NCBI RefSeq assembly: GCF_007954425.1
Contig: NZ_CP042345.1
Span: 1,426,001-1,490,000, forward strand
Source of the DNA: Novosphingobium ginsenosidimutans
GTDB taxonomy: Bacteria; Pseudomonadota; Alphaproteobacteria; Sphingomonadales; Sphingomonadaceae
Length of the DNA stretch: 64,000 bases
Direction of reading: 5' to 3'
Shown here: in pieces, positions 52,512-61,739 of the stretch
How positions within the stretch are numbered: the first letter of the stretch is position 1
How the letters are laid out: each line of letters starts with the position of its first letter
Notes under the pieces: generated by a model
Database searches by the model: none
Seen by the model: only the letters and a program-made list of their open reading frames with translations
What the model was told of the DNA's origin: nothing
Position numbers and translations under genes: made by a program

Positions 52512-53678
52512 TCAGGACGTCCGCAGCTCGTGCCAGCGCGCCAGTGCGGCGGAGACCGATTGCATCATTTCCATTCGTGCGCGGATCGGCTGGTGGGTCT
52601 GGCCGATCAGAACGGCAACCCCATAGTACGAGCCGTCCGGTGCCTCGACCACGGCAACGTCGTTGTAGCCAGTGGCAAGTGAACCAAGCTCCTGACCGGT
52701 TCCGGTCTTGTGGAAGGCCTTCCAGCCCGGGGGCAGCCCGGCCTTTAGTCGCATCGGCCCGCTGCGCGACTTGCCCATCGTATCGAGCAGCAGCTTGGTC
52801 GATTGCTCGGACAAAAGCTCACCCTTGGCAAGGCGGGCGAGGGCCTGGGCCATGCCTGCAGGGGTCGCGCCGTCCATCGGATCGGCGACATACTTGGCAA
52901 GCGCCGCCTCGCGCACTTCCTTGGGCAGGCGGGCGCGGGCCTGTTCGAAGTTGCGACCAGCGGCAAGTTCGGGCGACCAGGTCAGGCCGGCTGCGGCGCT
53001 CTGGAGCAGCCGTTCACCAGGGCCGAAGCGGATGCCGGCAATCTCACGGCTCTTGAGGAAAGCGCGGACGTGATTAGGACCTCCGACGGTCCAGAGCAGG
53101 CGGTCGTTGGCAGTGTTGTCGGACAGCGAGAGGGCGTTTGCCATCAGCATCTGGACCGGTCGCGCGATCACCCCCTTGTCGAGCACTTCCCATTGCAGCG
53201 GCTGATTGAACAGGGTCAGGTCGCGCGGCGTGATGGTAATCTGCTGGTCGAGCCGCATGCGCCCGTTGTCGACAGCATCGAGCACCGACATCGCCACCCA
53301 TAGCTTGGACACGGACTGCTGCGGAAAATGCTGGTCAAGCCTTGCCCCGACGGTCCAGTCGCAGCCCGCCTTGGTCACCGCAATGCCGACCTGGCCTTCG
53401 AAGCTGGCGGCAATGCGTGAGAGTTCCGCCTGCAAGGCCGCCGGCTGGGCCGAGCAATCGGCCTGGAATAGCGGCGGGGTGGGGCGCTTGCCCACTTCCT
53501 CAAGGTCCAGCACGAAAGCCGGAGCGCCGCCGGTGGCGGTGCCAAATGCGTAGGAGCCAAGGCCTGCCAAGGTCAGCACCGCTGCACCCGCCGCCAGCCA
53601 GCGACGCGGATGAACCTGCCCGCGCCGCGAGCCGAGGCGGTCGTTCATAGATACGGGGTTGTTACGCTCAATCAGCAT
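52512..53678 (-). CDS. Class A beta-lactamase-like serine hydrolase
   Basis: Protein of 388 aa; the start could also be ATG 53648 (MNDRLGSRRG). An N-terminal membrane anchor or signal (WLAAGAAVLTLAGLGSYAFG) leads to the hydrolase domain with S122-V-S-K125, SDN 186-188 and KTG 324-326 (HKTGTG). Between SDN and the omega loop there is a longer-than-usual insertion, and the omega-loop end VADPMDGATP has no Glu166 equivalent that I can find. The deacylation step would then need another base, so true beta-lactamase activity is doubtful; a role in cell-wall peptide cleavage is possible. Tail-to-tail with the class C-like gene, 4 bp apart. Confidence 0.85.
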   Translation of the reverse strand: MLIERNNPVSMNDRLGSRRGQVHPRRWLAAGAAVLTLAGLGSYAFGTATGGAPAFVLDLEEVGKRPTPPLFQADCSAQPAALQAELSRIAASFEGQVGIAVTKAGCDWTVGARLDQHFPQQSVSKLWVAMSVLDAVDNGRMRLDQQITITPRDLTLFNQPLQWEVLDKGVIARPVQMLMANALSLSDNTANDRLLWTVGGPNHVRAFLKSREIAGIRFGPGERLLQSAAAGLTWSPELAAGRNFEQARARLPKEVREAALAKYVADPMDGATPAGMAQALARLAKGELLSEQSTKLLLDTMGKSRSGPMRLKAGLPPGWKAFHKTGTGQELGSLATGYNDVAVVEAPDGSYYGVAVLIGQTHQPIRARMEMMQSVSAALARWHELRTS

Positions 53679-53741
53679 AGGTTGCGGGCAGCATTATCCA
53701 CACCGCACCCCTTTGGAGCAAGGCTCCGTACGGCTTTTTCG

Positions 53742-54872
53742 TCAGGCGTAGGCCATGGCCTCCAGCGCCCCGAAGCAGGCGAGGGCACCCTTGTCGCCAA
53801 AGGGTTGAAGCTGGCTGACAAAGACCCCGCCAAGCCCGGCCACTGGATCGATCCAGTAATAGGAATTGAAGATCCCGGCCCAGGCCAAGCTCCCCGGCGA
53901 GCGGCCATTGGGACCCTTTTCGGGGTTGATCAGGAAGCCCAGGCCCCAGCCGGTGTGCTGATCGGGGAAGGTATCATAGGGCGCCGCAAGCTGCGGCATG
54001 GCGCTGCCCATGTAGCCGGCGCGCAAGGGGGCAACCTGGTTGCGGCTCATCTCGGCAATTGTCGCCGTGCTGAGCACGCGCTTACCCTCCAGCTCGCCGC
54101 CGTTCAGCACCATCCGCACGAACTGGGCATAGTCGGGCGCGGTCGAAGTGATGCCGCCGCCGCCGCCATCGAACTCGCCGCCACCGAGGTAGATATCGAC
54201 GGGCGACAGCGTCTCCCCGGCGCGGACATGGACCCGCGCGGCGTCAGCCGGGAGCGTCTCCCGGAAGGCCGTACTGGTCATGCCGAGCGGCTCAAACAGA
54301 TTGGCGTTCAGGTAATCGTTGAGCCGTTCACCGGTCGCCGCCTCGATCGCCAGGCCGACCCAGTCGGTCGCGACCGAGTATTCCCAGCGCTCGCCAGGAT
54401 CGAACATCAGCGGCATGGTCACCGAAGCACGGCTGCCGGGCATCGGCATTCCCACCGCGTTGAAGTACTGCAGCACTTCCGGGTGCACGAAGAAATAGCC
54501 AAGGCCGGCGGTGTGAGTCAGCAAGTGGCGCAGGGTAATCGCGCGCGTGGCTGGGCGGAGCTGGGGCTTTCCGTCCGCGTCAAACCCAGTCAGCACTTGT
54601 GGATTTGCCAGTTCTGGCAGCAGTGCGCCAACATCGGCATCAAGCTCGAGCCGGCCCTGCTCAACAAGCTGCATGGCACCGGTCGAAACCAGCGCTTTGG
54701 TCATCGAGGCGATCTGGCAGACCGTGTCGAGCTGCATCGGCACGCCGCTGGCGAGGTCAGCGTGGCCCAGCACTTCTGCATGGCGTACCCCGCCGCGGTC
54801 GACGATCAGGCCCACGGCTCCGGGCAAGTTGGCTTCGGCAAAGGCGGCGGCAAAGGGTGTGGTCTGGCTCAT
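53742..54872 (-). CDS. Serine hydrolase, beta-lactamase/esterase family VIII-like
   Basis: Cytoplasmic-looking protein of 376 aa from ATG 54872 (the longer frame upstream has no family likeness). Class C-type fold with S56-M-T-K59, a Tyr in EYSVATDWVG at the YxN position, and the GGGGG and GWGLGFLI segments. Family VIII esterases and EstB-like enzymes use this fold to hydrolyse esters without beta-lactamase activity. It is divergent from gltX (81 bp between starts) and followed by the class A-like gene. The reaction is not predictable. Confidence 0.85.
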   Translation of the reverse strand: MSQTTPFAAAFAEANLPGAVGLIVDRGGVRHAEVLGHADLASGVPMQLDTVCQIASMTKALVSTGAMQLVEQGRLELDADVGALLPELANPQVLTGFDADGKPQLRPATRAITLRHLLTHTAGLGYFFVHPEVLQYFNAVGMPMPGSRASVTMPLMFDPGERWEYSVATDWVGLAIEAATGERLNDYLNANLFEPLGMTSTAFRETLPADAARVHVRAGETLSPVDIYLGGGEFDGGGGGITSTAPDYAQFVRMVLNGGELEGKRVLSTATIAEMSRNQVAPLRAGYMGSAMPQLAAPYDTFPDQHTGWGLGFLINPEKGPNGRSPGSLAWAGIFNSYYWIDPVAGLGGVFVSQLQPFGDKGALACFGALEAMAYA

Positions 54873-54953
54873 GGCGCGTGAAGCTAGCGATGGCGGGCGC
54901 GAAGGGGAAGCATCATTGCAGCAGGCGACTTGCGCGGGTAGGGACGCGGGGCA

Positions 54954-56279
54954 ATGACCGTCACCACCCGCTTCGCCCCCTCGCCAACCGGAACGCTGCA
55001 TGTCGGCAATGTCCGCACGGCGCTGCACAACTGGCTGTTGTCGAAGCAGGCTGGCGGGCGCTTCCTGCTGCGGATCGACGATACCGACAAGGAGCGCAGC
55101 CGCGAGGAATATGTCGAGGCGATCCGCGCCGACCTCGCCTGGCTTGGGCTGGTCCCCGATGGGGAAGAGCGCCAGTCGGCCCGGTTCGACCTCTACGAAC
55201 ACGAGTTCCAGAAACTGGTCGCGGCGGGCCGGGTCTATCGCTGTTACGAGACGGCGCAGGAGCTGGAGCTGAAGCGCAAGGTCCTGCTCGGCCGGGGCCT
55301 GCCGCCGATCTACGACCGCGCTGCGCTGGCGCTAAGCGAGGCCGATCATGTCGCCAAGGCAGCGGCTGGCGAACGCCCGCACTGGCGCTTCCTGCTGGAT
55401 CACGATCAGCCGATTGAATGGACCGACGGCATTCGCGGTCCCCAGCATTTCGACCCGCGCCAGATGTCGGATCCGGTGGTGCGCCGCGCCGATGGGTCGT
55501 GGCTTTACATGCTCCCTTCGGCAATCGACGATGTCGACATGGGAATCAGCCATGTGCTGCGCGGCGAAGATCACGTTTCAAACACGGCGGCGCAGGTGCA
55601 GATGTTCACCGCGCTCGGGGCCGAAGCGCCAAAGTTCGCGCACGAGGCGTTACTGGTCGGGGCCGAAGGCAAGCTTTCGAAGCGGCTCGGCTCGCTCGGC
55701 ATGGCCGAACTGCGCGAGAGCGGAATCGAGCCGCAGGCCGTGATTGCCCTGCTGGCGCGGCTCGGCACCTCCGATCCGGTCGATCCGGCGCTGGATGCCG
55801 ATGCACTGGCGGCAAATTTCAACCTGGCCCATTTCGGCCGCGCACCGGCCCGGTTCGACGAGACCGAACTGGCCCGCGTCAACGCTGCGATCATCCACCG
55901 CCTGCCCTTTGCGGCGGTGGCCCATCGCCTCCCCGCCGGGATGGACGATGCGGCGTGGGAAACGATCCGTCCGAACCTGGCGCGCCTGTCCGAAGCGGCC
56001 GACTGGTGGCAGGTGGTGACCGGGCCGATTGCCGCCCCCGCGCAGTCGGACGAGGACCGTGCCTACCTTGCGGCAGCCGCTGCGGTGCTGGAACAGGTCG
56101 GGGCTGATTGGGCTGCGCTGACCGCCGCCCTCAAGGAGCAGACCGGACGCAAGGGCAAGCCGCTGTTCCTGCCGTTGCGCCAGGCACTGACCGGGCAGGA
56201 CCACGGACCCGAGATGGCCGCGCTGCTGCCGCTGATCGGCCAGGACGCCGCGCTCGAACGGCTGCGCGCCGCGGCCTAG
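54954..56279 (+). CDS. gltX: Glutamate--tRNA ligase
   Basis: Class I aminoacyl-tRNA synthetase of 441 aa. The HIGH-type motif SPTGTLHVGN (residues 10-19) and KLSKR at about 240-244 (GAEGKLSKRLGS) are intact, with the tRNA acceptor domain between them. The C-terminal anticodon-binding domain is present. Alphaproteobacteria often carry two GltX copies, one of them with relaxed tRNA-Gln charging; this is one of them, and I cannot tell which. Its TAG shares CTAG (56276-56279) with the glnD stop. Divergent from an esterase-like gene. Confidence 0.96.
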   Translation: MTVTTRFAPSPTGTLHVGNVRTALHNWLLSKQAGGRFLLRIDDTDKERSREEYVEAIRADLAWLGLVPDGEERQSARFDLYEHEFQKLVAAGRVYRCYETAQELELKRKVLLGRGLPPIYDRAALALSEADHVAKAAAGERPHWRFLLDHDQPIEWTDGIRGPQHFDPRQMSDPVVRRADGSWLYMLPSAIDDVDMGISHVLRGEDHVSNTAAQVQMFTALGAEAPKFAHEALLVGAEGKLSKRLGSLGMAELRESGIEPQAVIALLARLGTSDPVDPALDADALAANFNLAHFGRAPARFDETELARVNAAIIHRLPFAAVAHRLPAGMDDAAWETIRPNLARLSEAADWWQVVTGPIAAPAQSDEDRAYLAAAAAVLEQVGADWAALTAALKEQTGRKGKPLFLPLRQALTGQDHGPEMAALLPLIGQDAALERLRAAA

Positions 56280-59047
56280 GCGGCGATTTCGGCGACCTGT
56301 TCGTCAGCTGCTTCAAGCAGCCGCTTCTCGATCGCCTTCATCCGCTGCGTGCCATCGATCTTCTCGCCAAACAGGTCGGTGACATAGAAGGTATCGACCG
56401 CGCGCTCGCCATAGGTGGCGATATGGGCGGAATGGACGATCAGCTTGCCTTCGAACAGTGCGCGGGCGAGGCGGTTGAGCAGGGCCGGACGATCGCGCGC
56501 GCTGATTTCGACCACGGTGAAGCGGTTGCTGGCCTGGTTGTCGAATTCGACGCGCGGACGCACTTCGAAGGCATCGGCACGCGGGCGGGCAAGGGGGCGG
56601 GCAGCCAGCTGGGGCACCAGCTTGATCTTGCCGCCGAGTGCATCGCCGATCATCGTGCGGATCCGGGCGAGCTGACCTTCTTCCGAGAAGGGCCGACCGA
56701 GCGGGTCCTGGACCAGGAAGTTGTCGACCGCTGTACCGTTGCGGGCGGTGTGAATGCGCGCATCGATGATGTTGCCGCCGGCCAGATGGATGCCACCGGC
56801 AATGCGGTAGAACAGCCCCGGGTGGTCGGCTGCAATCACGGTCACCAGCGTCGCTCCGCGCGCGGCATAGTATTCGGTATGGACATCAAGTTCCTTGCCG
56901 GCGGCGGCATCGAACTGGATCAGGTTCTTCGCAATGATATCGTCCGGCTCGGCGATCCAATAGGCATCGCCCAGCTGCTTGCCGGCTGATTTCACCAGGC
57001 TGGCCTTCGCGCCCAGCAATTCGGCCACGGCAGCCTGCTTGGCGGCGATCCGCTCAGCCCGGCCGTGCTGGACATGGCCCAACCGTAACCGCTCTTCGCC
57101 GGCTTCGTAGAGTACATGGATCAACTGGCGTTTCCAGCCGTTCCAGACCCCCGGGCCGACCGCGCGGATATCGACGATGGTCAGCAGTGCAAGCAGCCGC
57201 AGGCGCTCGATCGACTGCACCTGCGCAACGAAGTCGGTGATCGTTTTCCAGTCGGCCAGGTCGCGCTTGAAGGCGGTGGCGCTCATTGCCAGGTGATTGC
57301 GCACCAGCCAGGAGACCAGCTCGGTCTCCTTTTCGTCCAGCCCGAAGCGCGGGCACAGCTTCAGCGCCACGTCTGCCCCCAACACCGAATGATCGCCGCG
57401 CCGCCCCTTGGCGATGTCGTGGAGTAGCACAGAGGCATAGAGCGCGCGGCGGTTGACGATCTTGTGGACCAGCGCGGTGGCAAGCGGATGATCCTGCTTC
57501 ATTTCGCCGCGCTCAATCCGCGCGAGGAGGCCAATCGCGCGGATGGTATGCTCGTCGACCGTGTAGTGGTGATACATGTCGAACTGCATCTGCGCGTTGA
57601 CCCGGCCGAAATCGGGCACGAAGCGGCCAAACACACCGGCTTCGTTGAGCCAGCGCAGCGCATTCTCGGGATCGTGGCGGCTGGTCAGGAGGTCAAGGAA
57701 CAGAGCGTTGGCGCGCGGGTCCTTGCGCAGCGGATCAATCAGGCGGGCATCGCGCACCGCCAGCCGCATCGCTTCGGGGTGCAGTTCGAACCCATGGCTG
57801 TCGGCCAGCACGAAGATCTCGAGCAGGCGGACCGGATCTTCGGCAAACCAGCCATCGCCGGGCACGTTGATCCGCCCGCCGAACACCGGATAGCCGCCCA
57901 CCATCCGCCGCCGCGCGCGGAAGCCCGCCAGCAGCCCGCGGGGTTGCTTCTTGCCCGATTGCTCTTCCAACTGGGCCAGGAACAGCCCGGTGAGGTGGCC
58001 GACCGTTTTTGCCTGGAGGAAGAAGTACTGCATGAACCGCTCGACCGCGCTTTTGCCCGGGCGCTCGGCAAACTGCATCCGCCCCGCAACCTCGCGCTGG
58101 AGGTCGAAAGTCAGCCGGTCTTCGGCGCGGCGCGTGATGGTGTGGAGGTGGCAGCGCACTGCCCAGAAGAAGTCCTCGGCCCGTCGGAACTTGCGGTATT
58201 CAGCCGGGGTCAGCAGGCCGACGGTAACGAGCTCTGATGGGTCGCGCACCTTGTGGAGGTACTTGCCGATCCAATAGAGCGTGTGCAGGTCGCGCAGGCC
58301 GCCCTTGCCTTCTTTCACGTTGGGTTCGACGACATAGCGGCTGTCGCCCAGCCGCTTGTGCCGCTCGTTGCGCTCGGCCAGCTTCTCGGTGATGAAATCG
58401 CGCTCGGTCCCGGCGACGACTTCGGCGCGGAAACGAGCCTGGGCCTCATCGAACAGCGCCTGGTCACCCCAGACATAGCGTCCTTCAAGCAGGGCGGTGC
58501 GGATCGTCAGGTCGCCGCGCGCCATCCGCACCATTTCGTCAAGCGAGCGGCTGGAATGGCCCACCTTGAAGCCAAGGTCCCACAGGAAATAGAGGATTGC
58601 CTCGATCACTTGCTCGCACCAGGGCGTCTGCTTGATCGGGGTCAGGAAGGCGATGTCGACATCCGAATGCGGAGCCATTTCGCCGCGGCCATAGCCGCCC
58701 ACCGCCATGATGGCGAGCCGTTCGCCAACCGAACGATTGCCGGAGGGATAGATATCGGCAACGACGTGATCGTGGATCACCCGGACGAGCTGATCGACCA
58801 GGAAGGCCTGGGCCTCGGCACAGTCATGCCCGGCGCTGGGCCTGGCAGTCAGACGACGCGCGATCTCTTCGCGGCCGCTGGCGAGTGCGCCGCGCAGGGC
58901 CTCGACCACGGCCGGGCGGGCGGCAGCACCGCCCTTGTCCGCCACCAAATCGGTGATCGCCCCGGCCAGCGCGCGCCGGTCAATGATCGCGCGCTGGTCC
59001 GGGATGCTATTCCGGCTCAAGCCGTGCTCTTCTGCTCGCTTTCCCAC
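56276..59047 (-). CDS. glnD: Bifunctional PII uridylyltransferase/uridylyl-removing enzyme
   Basis: Nitrogen sensor of 923 aa. The nucleotidyltransferase motif GGYGRGE (117-123) with SDVDIAF (Asp129, Asp131) is followed by the uridylyl-removal HD domain (VLLHDIAKGRRGDHSVLGAD) and two C-terminal ACT domains (LVTVIAADHPGLFYRIAGGI and VVEISARDRPALLNRL). It adds UMP to PII proteins when glutamine is low and removes it when glutamine is high, controlling GS and NtrBC. Its start overlaps the acyl-CoA ligase 3' end by 31 nt. It is convergent with gltX and works with gltBD at the left of the window. Confidence 0.96.
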   Translation of the reverse strand: MGKRAEEHGLSRNSIPDQRAIIDRRALAGAITDLVADKGGAAARPAVVEALRGALASGREEIARRLTARPSAGHDCAEAQAFLVDQLVRVIHDHVVADIYPSGNRSVGERLAIMAVGGYGRGEMAPHSDVDIAFLTPIKQTPWCEQVIEAILYFLWDLGFKVGHSSRSLDEMVRMARGDLTIRTALLEGRYVWGDQALFDEAQARFRAEVVAGTERDFITEKLAERNERHKRLGDSRYVVEPNVKEGKGGLRDLHTLYWIGKYLHKVRDPSELVTVGLLTPAEYRKFRRAEDFFWAVRCHLHTITRRAEDRLTFDLQREVAGRMQFAERPGKSAVERFMQYFFLQAKTVGHLTGLFLAQLEEQSGKKQPRGLLAGFRARRRMVGGYPVFGGRINVPGDGWFAEDPVRLLEIFVLADSHGFELHPEAMRLAVRDARLIDPLRKDPRANALFLDLLTSRHDPENALRWLNEAGVFGRFVPDFGRVNAQMQFDMYHHYTVDEHTIRAIGLLARIERGEMKQDHPLATALVHKIVNRRALYASVLLHDIAKGRRGDHSVLGADVALKLCPRFGLDEKETELVSWLVRNHLAMSATAFKRDLADWKTITDFVAQVQSIERLRLLALLTIVDIRAVGPGVWNGWKRQLIHVLYEAGEERLRLGHVQHGRAERIAAKQAAVAELLGAKASLVKSAGKQLGDAYWIAEPDDIIAKNLIQFDAAAGKELDVHTEYYAARGATLVTVIAADHPGLFYRIAGGIHLAGGNIIDARIHTARNGTAVDNFLVQDPLGRPFSEEGQLARIRTMIGDALGGKIKLVPQLAARPLARPRADAFEVRPRVEFDNQASNRFTVVEISARDRPALLNRLARALFEGKLIVHSAHIATYGERAVDTFYVTDLFGEKIDGTQRMKAIEKRLLEAADEQVAEIAA

Positions 59048-60729
59048 ACCGTCAGGTAACGGGCCTTGAGCGTCCGCTTGTCAACCTTTTCGGTGCCGAG
59101 CCGGGGCAGCGTCTCGTTCTCCTGCCACAGCCGAACAGGGACCTTGAAGGCGGCGATGTTGGCTTTCAGGAACTCGCGCAGCTCCTCTTCCGTCAAGTGC
59201 TCGCCTTCCTTGGCCAGAAACACGCCGGTCGGCAGTTCGCCAAAGCGTTCGTCGGGCATGCCGAAGACGCTGCATTCGGAAACCTTTGGGTGGGCATAGA
59301 TCGCCTGTTCTACCTCGATGCAGCTGATGTTCTCACCGCCGCGGATGATGATGTCCTTCTTGCGGTCGACGATGAACAGATAGCCGTCCTCGTCGAGGTA
59401 GCCGAGGTCACCCGTGCGGAAGAACCCGTCGGGCATGATCGCTGCCTGGGTCGCCTCGGTGTTGTTCCAATAGCCTAGGAAGTTGCAGATCGAGCGGATT
59501 GCGACTTCGCCGATCTCGCCGGCTGGCAGGCACTCGCCAGCATCATTGAGGATGCCGAGTTCGACCAGCGGCTTGGAGGCCGTGCCGGTCGAGCCGGGCT
59601 TGGCCAGGTAATTCTCATTGAAGTTCCCGCAGCCGACGCCGTTGGTCTCGGTCAAGCCATAGCCAAGTAGCGGGAAGGCATTGGGAAGTTCGTCGCGGAT
59701 TTTCTTGACGTGATCGACCGGACGCGGTGCCCCGCCGGCGGCAAAGGCGGTGCAGCTGGAAAGGTCGTACTTGTGCCGGTTCGGATGACTGGCGATCTCG
59801 AAGCTCATCAGCGGGACGCCGACAAAGTAGGAGACCTTTTCCTTTTCGATCAGCCGCATCGCCTCTTCGGCGTTCCACTTGGGCATCAGGACCAGCTTGC
59901 GGCCGATCGCGAAAGACTGGAGGAACAGCGGCACTTCGCCGGTCACGTGGAACAGCGGCACGTTGACCAGGCTGCACGGCTGGCTGCTCGGCGCCTCGCC
60001 CTTCGAGCCGAGGTAGGTGAAGACCATCAGCGTTTGCGCAGCATAGTTCATCGTCCCTTGGACGACGCCGCGATGGTCGCAATAGGCACCCTTCGACTGC
60101 CCGGTTGAACCCGAGGTGTAGAGGATCGTTGCCAGGTCATCGCCCGTCAGCTCGGGCAAGGGGGTATCGGCCCCGCCGCCATGGGCGAGCAGTTCGGACA
60201 GGCCTTCCTGCCACGGGCAGTCATGGCGGATGGTTACCTGCTTGCCGGGGTAGGAGAAGCCGGCCAGCCGCTCGCCGCGTTGGGCATCGACCAGGGTGAT
60301 CTTGCAGCCCGCCAGCTCGATCCCACCGGCCAGTTCTTCGCCCGTCCACCAGCCGTTCAAAAGCGTGGCGCACCCGCCGGCCATCAGTACGGCCATATAG
60401 GCCACGATCCAGTTGGCCGAATTGCGCGCGGCGATCCCGATCCGGTCCCCCTTCTGCACGCCGTGGCCAACAACCAGCCCGCCCGCGACCGTGCGCGCAG
60501 CCGCATAGACGTCAAGGAACGATAGGCGCATGTCGCCATCAATGATGAATTCCGCCGCGCCATGTTGCGCGCAGTAATGCTCGAACAGGTGCGCCAGCGA
60601 TGGCGGCGCGTTCTTGAGCATCGGCAAATGACGGCCAAACCTTTCGATCTCGGTCGTTTCGAGCGGAGCGCCTGGGGCAGTCAGCGCGGTGATGACGCTG
60701 TTCAGGGCATTGTCGAGTTCACTCGGCAT
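59017..60729 (-). CDS. AMP-dependent acyl-CoA synthetase family protein
   Basis: Adenylate-forming enzyme of 570 aa. Phosphate loop ILYTSGSTGQSKGAYCDHRG, adenylation motif YGLTETNGVG, and C-terminal hinge FIVDRKKDIIIRGGENISC with the catalytic Lys in LGTEKVDKRTLK are all present. It activates a carboxylic acid, probably a fatty or related acid, to acyl-CoA. The exact acid is not predictable. It is followed by glnD, overlapping 31 nt, and preceded by a 145-bp gap shared with the divergent lgt. Confidence 0.9.
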   Translation of the reverse strand: MPSELDNALNSVITALTAPGAPLETTEIERFGRHLPMLKNAPPSLAHLFEHYCAQHGAAEFIIDGDMRLSFLDVYAAARTVAGGLVVGHGVQKGDRIGIAARNSANWIVAYMAVLMAGGCATLLNGWWTGEELAGGIELAGCKITLVDAQRGERLAGFSYPGKQVTIRHDCPWQEGLSELLAHGGGADTPLPELTGDDLATILYTSGSTGQSKGAYCDHRGVVQGTMNYAAQTLMVFTYLGSKGEAPSSQPCSLVNVPLFHVTGEVPLFLQSFAIGRKLVLMPKWNAEEAMRLIEKEKVSYFVGVPLMSFEIASHPNRHKYDLSSCTAFAAGGAPRPVDHVKKIRDELPNAFPLLGYGLTETNGVGCGNFNENYLAKPGSTGTASKPLVELGILNDAGECLPAGEIGEVAIRSICNFLGYWNNTEATQAAIMPDGFFRTGDLGYLDEDGYLFIVDRKKDIIIRGGENISCIEVEQAIYAHPKVSECSVFGMPDERFGELPTGVFLAKEGEHLTEEELREFLKANIAAFKVPVRLWQENETLPRLGTEKVDKRTLKARYLTVWESEQKSTA

Positions 60730-60874
60730 GCAACATCCTTATCCTCATGTTGAGGGACGCCCCCCATTCTGGCGTCCGCGCCAGGTTTGTTTCCCGGCTT
60801 CGTCTGTGCCAGAAGGCCGCGCAGCGGGTGCGCCGGAATCTCTTCTGACTGCACCCATTTAGGGAGTTCATTGC

Positions 60875-61735
60875 GTGCTGTCACTAGCGCTCGCCGTAGC
60901 GGCCGGTTCCGAACCGATCCACTGGGTGGACCTGGGGCTCAAGCCCTACCTGTTTGAAATCGGGTCGTTCCAGCTACGGTGGTACAGCCTCGCTTACCTG
61001 GCCGGAATCCTGTTGGGCTATTGGCACATTGCAAAAATGATCAAGGCACCCGGCGCACCAATGGCGCAGCGGCACCTTGATGACCTGTTCTTCTATTGCA
61101 CGCTCGGCATCATCATCGGCGGGCGGCTGGGGTATGCCACCTTCTATGCGCCTGAGCTGTGGTCGAACCCGCTTGACCTGCTCAAATTGTGGAACGGCGG
61201 CATGAGTTTCCATGGCGGCCTGGTCGGCACGGTGATCGCCATGTGGTGGGTCGCCTGGCGCGGAGGCCTCTCGTTCTTGCGGGTGATTGATTATGTGGCG
61301 GTGGTCGTGCCGTTCGGCATGCTGTTTGGCCGCCTCGCCAATTTCGTGAATGGCGAGCTGTGGGGCCGCGTTGCCGAAAGCCCGATCGCCTGGGCGATGG
61401 TCTTTCCCGATGCCGGGCCTTACGCGCGCCATCCCAGCCAGCTTTACCAGGCGGGGCTCGAAGGCCTGCTGATGATGATCGTCATGTTGACGCTGTTCTG
61501 GAAGACCAATGCGCGCTTCCGCCCCGGCCTGATTGGCTCGGTCTTTGCGGTGGGCCTTGGCCTGTGCCGCTTTGTTGCCGAGTACTTCCGCGAGCCGGAC
61601 GCCCAGCTCAGCGAGTTCGCGCTGCGCACCGGCCTGTCGATGGGCCAGTGGCTGACGATCCCGCTGGTCCTGGTTGGTCTGGTGTTCATGGCCCGGGCGC
61701 TGGTCCGCCCGCCGCTGGGCAGCGCCAAGGCCTGA
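60875..61735 (+). CDS. lgt: Prolipoprotein diacylglyceryl transferase
   Basis: Inner-membrane enzyme of 286 aa that transfers diacylglyceryl from phosphatidylglycerol to the lipobox Cys of prolipoproteins. Start GTG 60875 after agggag. The signatures are MSFHGGLVG (His113) and RLANFVNGELWGR, followed by RHPSQLYQAGLEG. About seven membrane helices. It serves the lipoproteins of this window (cytochrome c, methyltransferase, small alanine-rich lipoprotein). Followed after 4 bp by the MidA-like gene. Confidence 0.96.
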   Translation: MLSLALAVAAGSEPIHWVDLGLKPYLFEIGSFQLRWYSLAYLAGILLGYWHIAKMIKAPGAPMAQRHLDDLFFYCTLGIIIGGRLGYATFYAPELWSNPLDLLKLWNGGMSFHGGLVGTVIAMWWVAWRGGLSFLRVIDYVAVVVPFGMLFGRLANFVNGELWGRVAESPIAWAMVFPDAGPYARHPSQLYQAGLEGLLMMIVMLTLFWKTNARFRPGLIGSVFAVGLGLCRFVAEYFREPDAQLSEFALRTGLSMGQWLTIPLVLVGLVFMARALVRPPLGSAKA

Positions 61736-61739
61736 ACCC

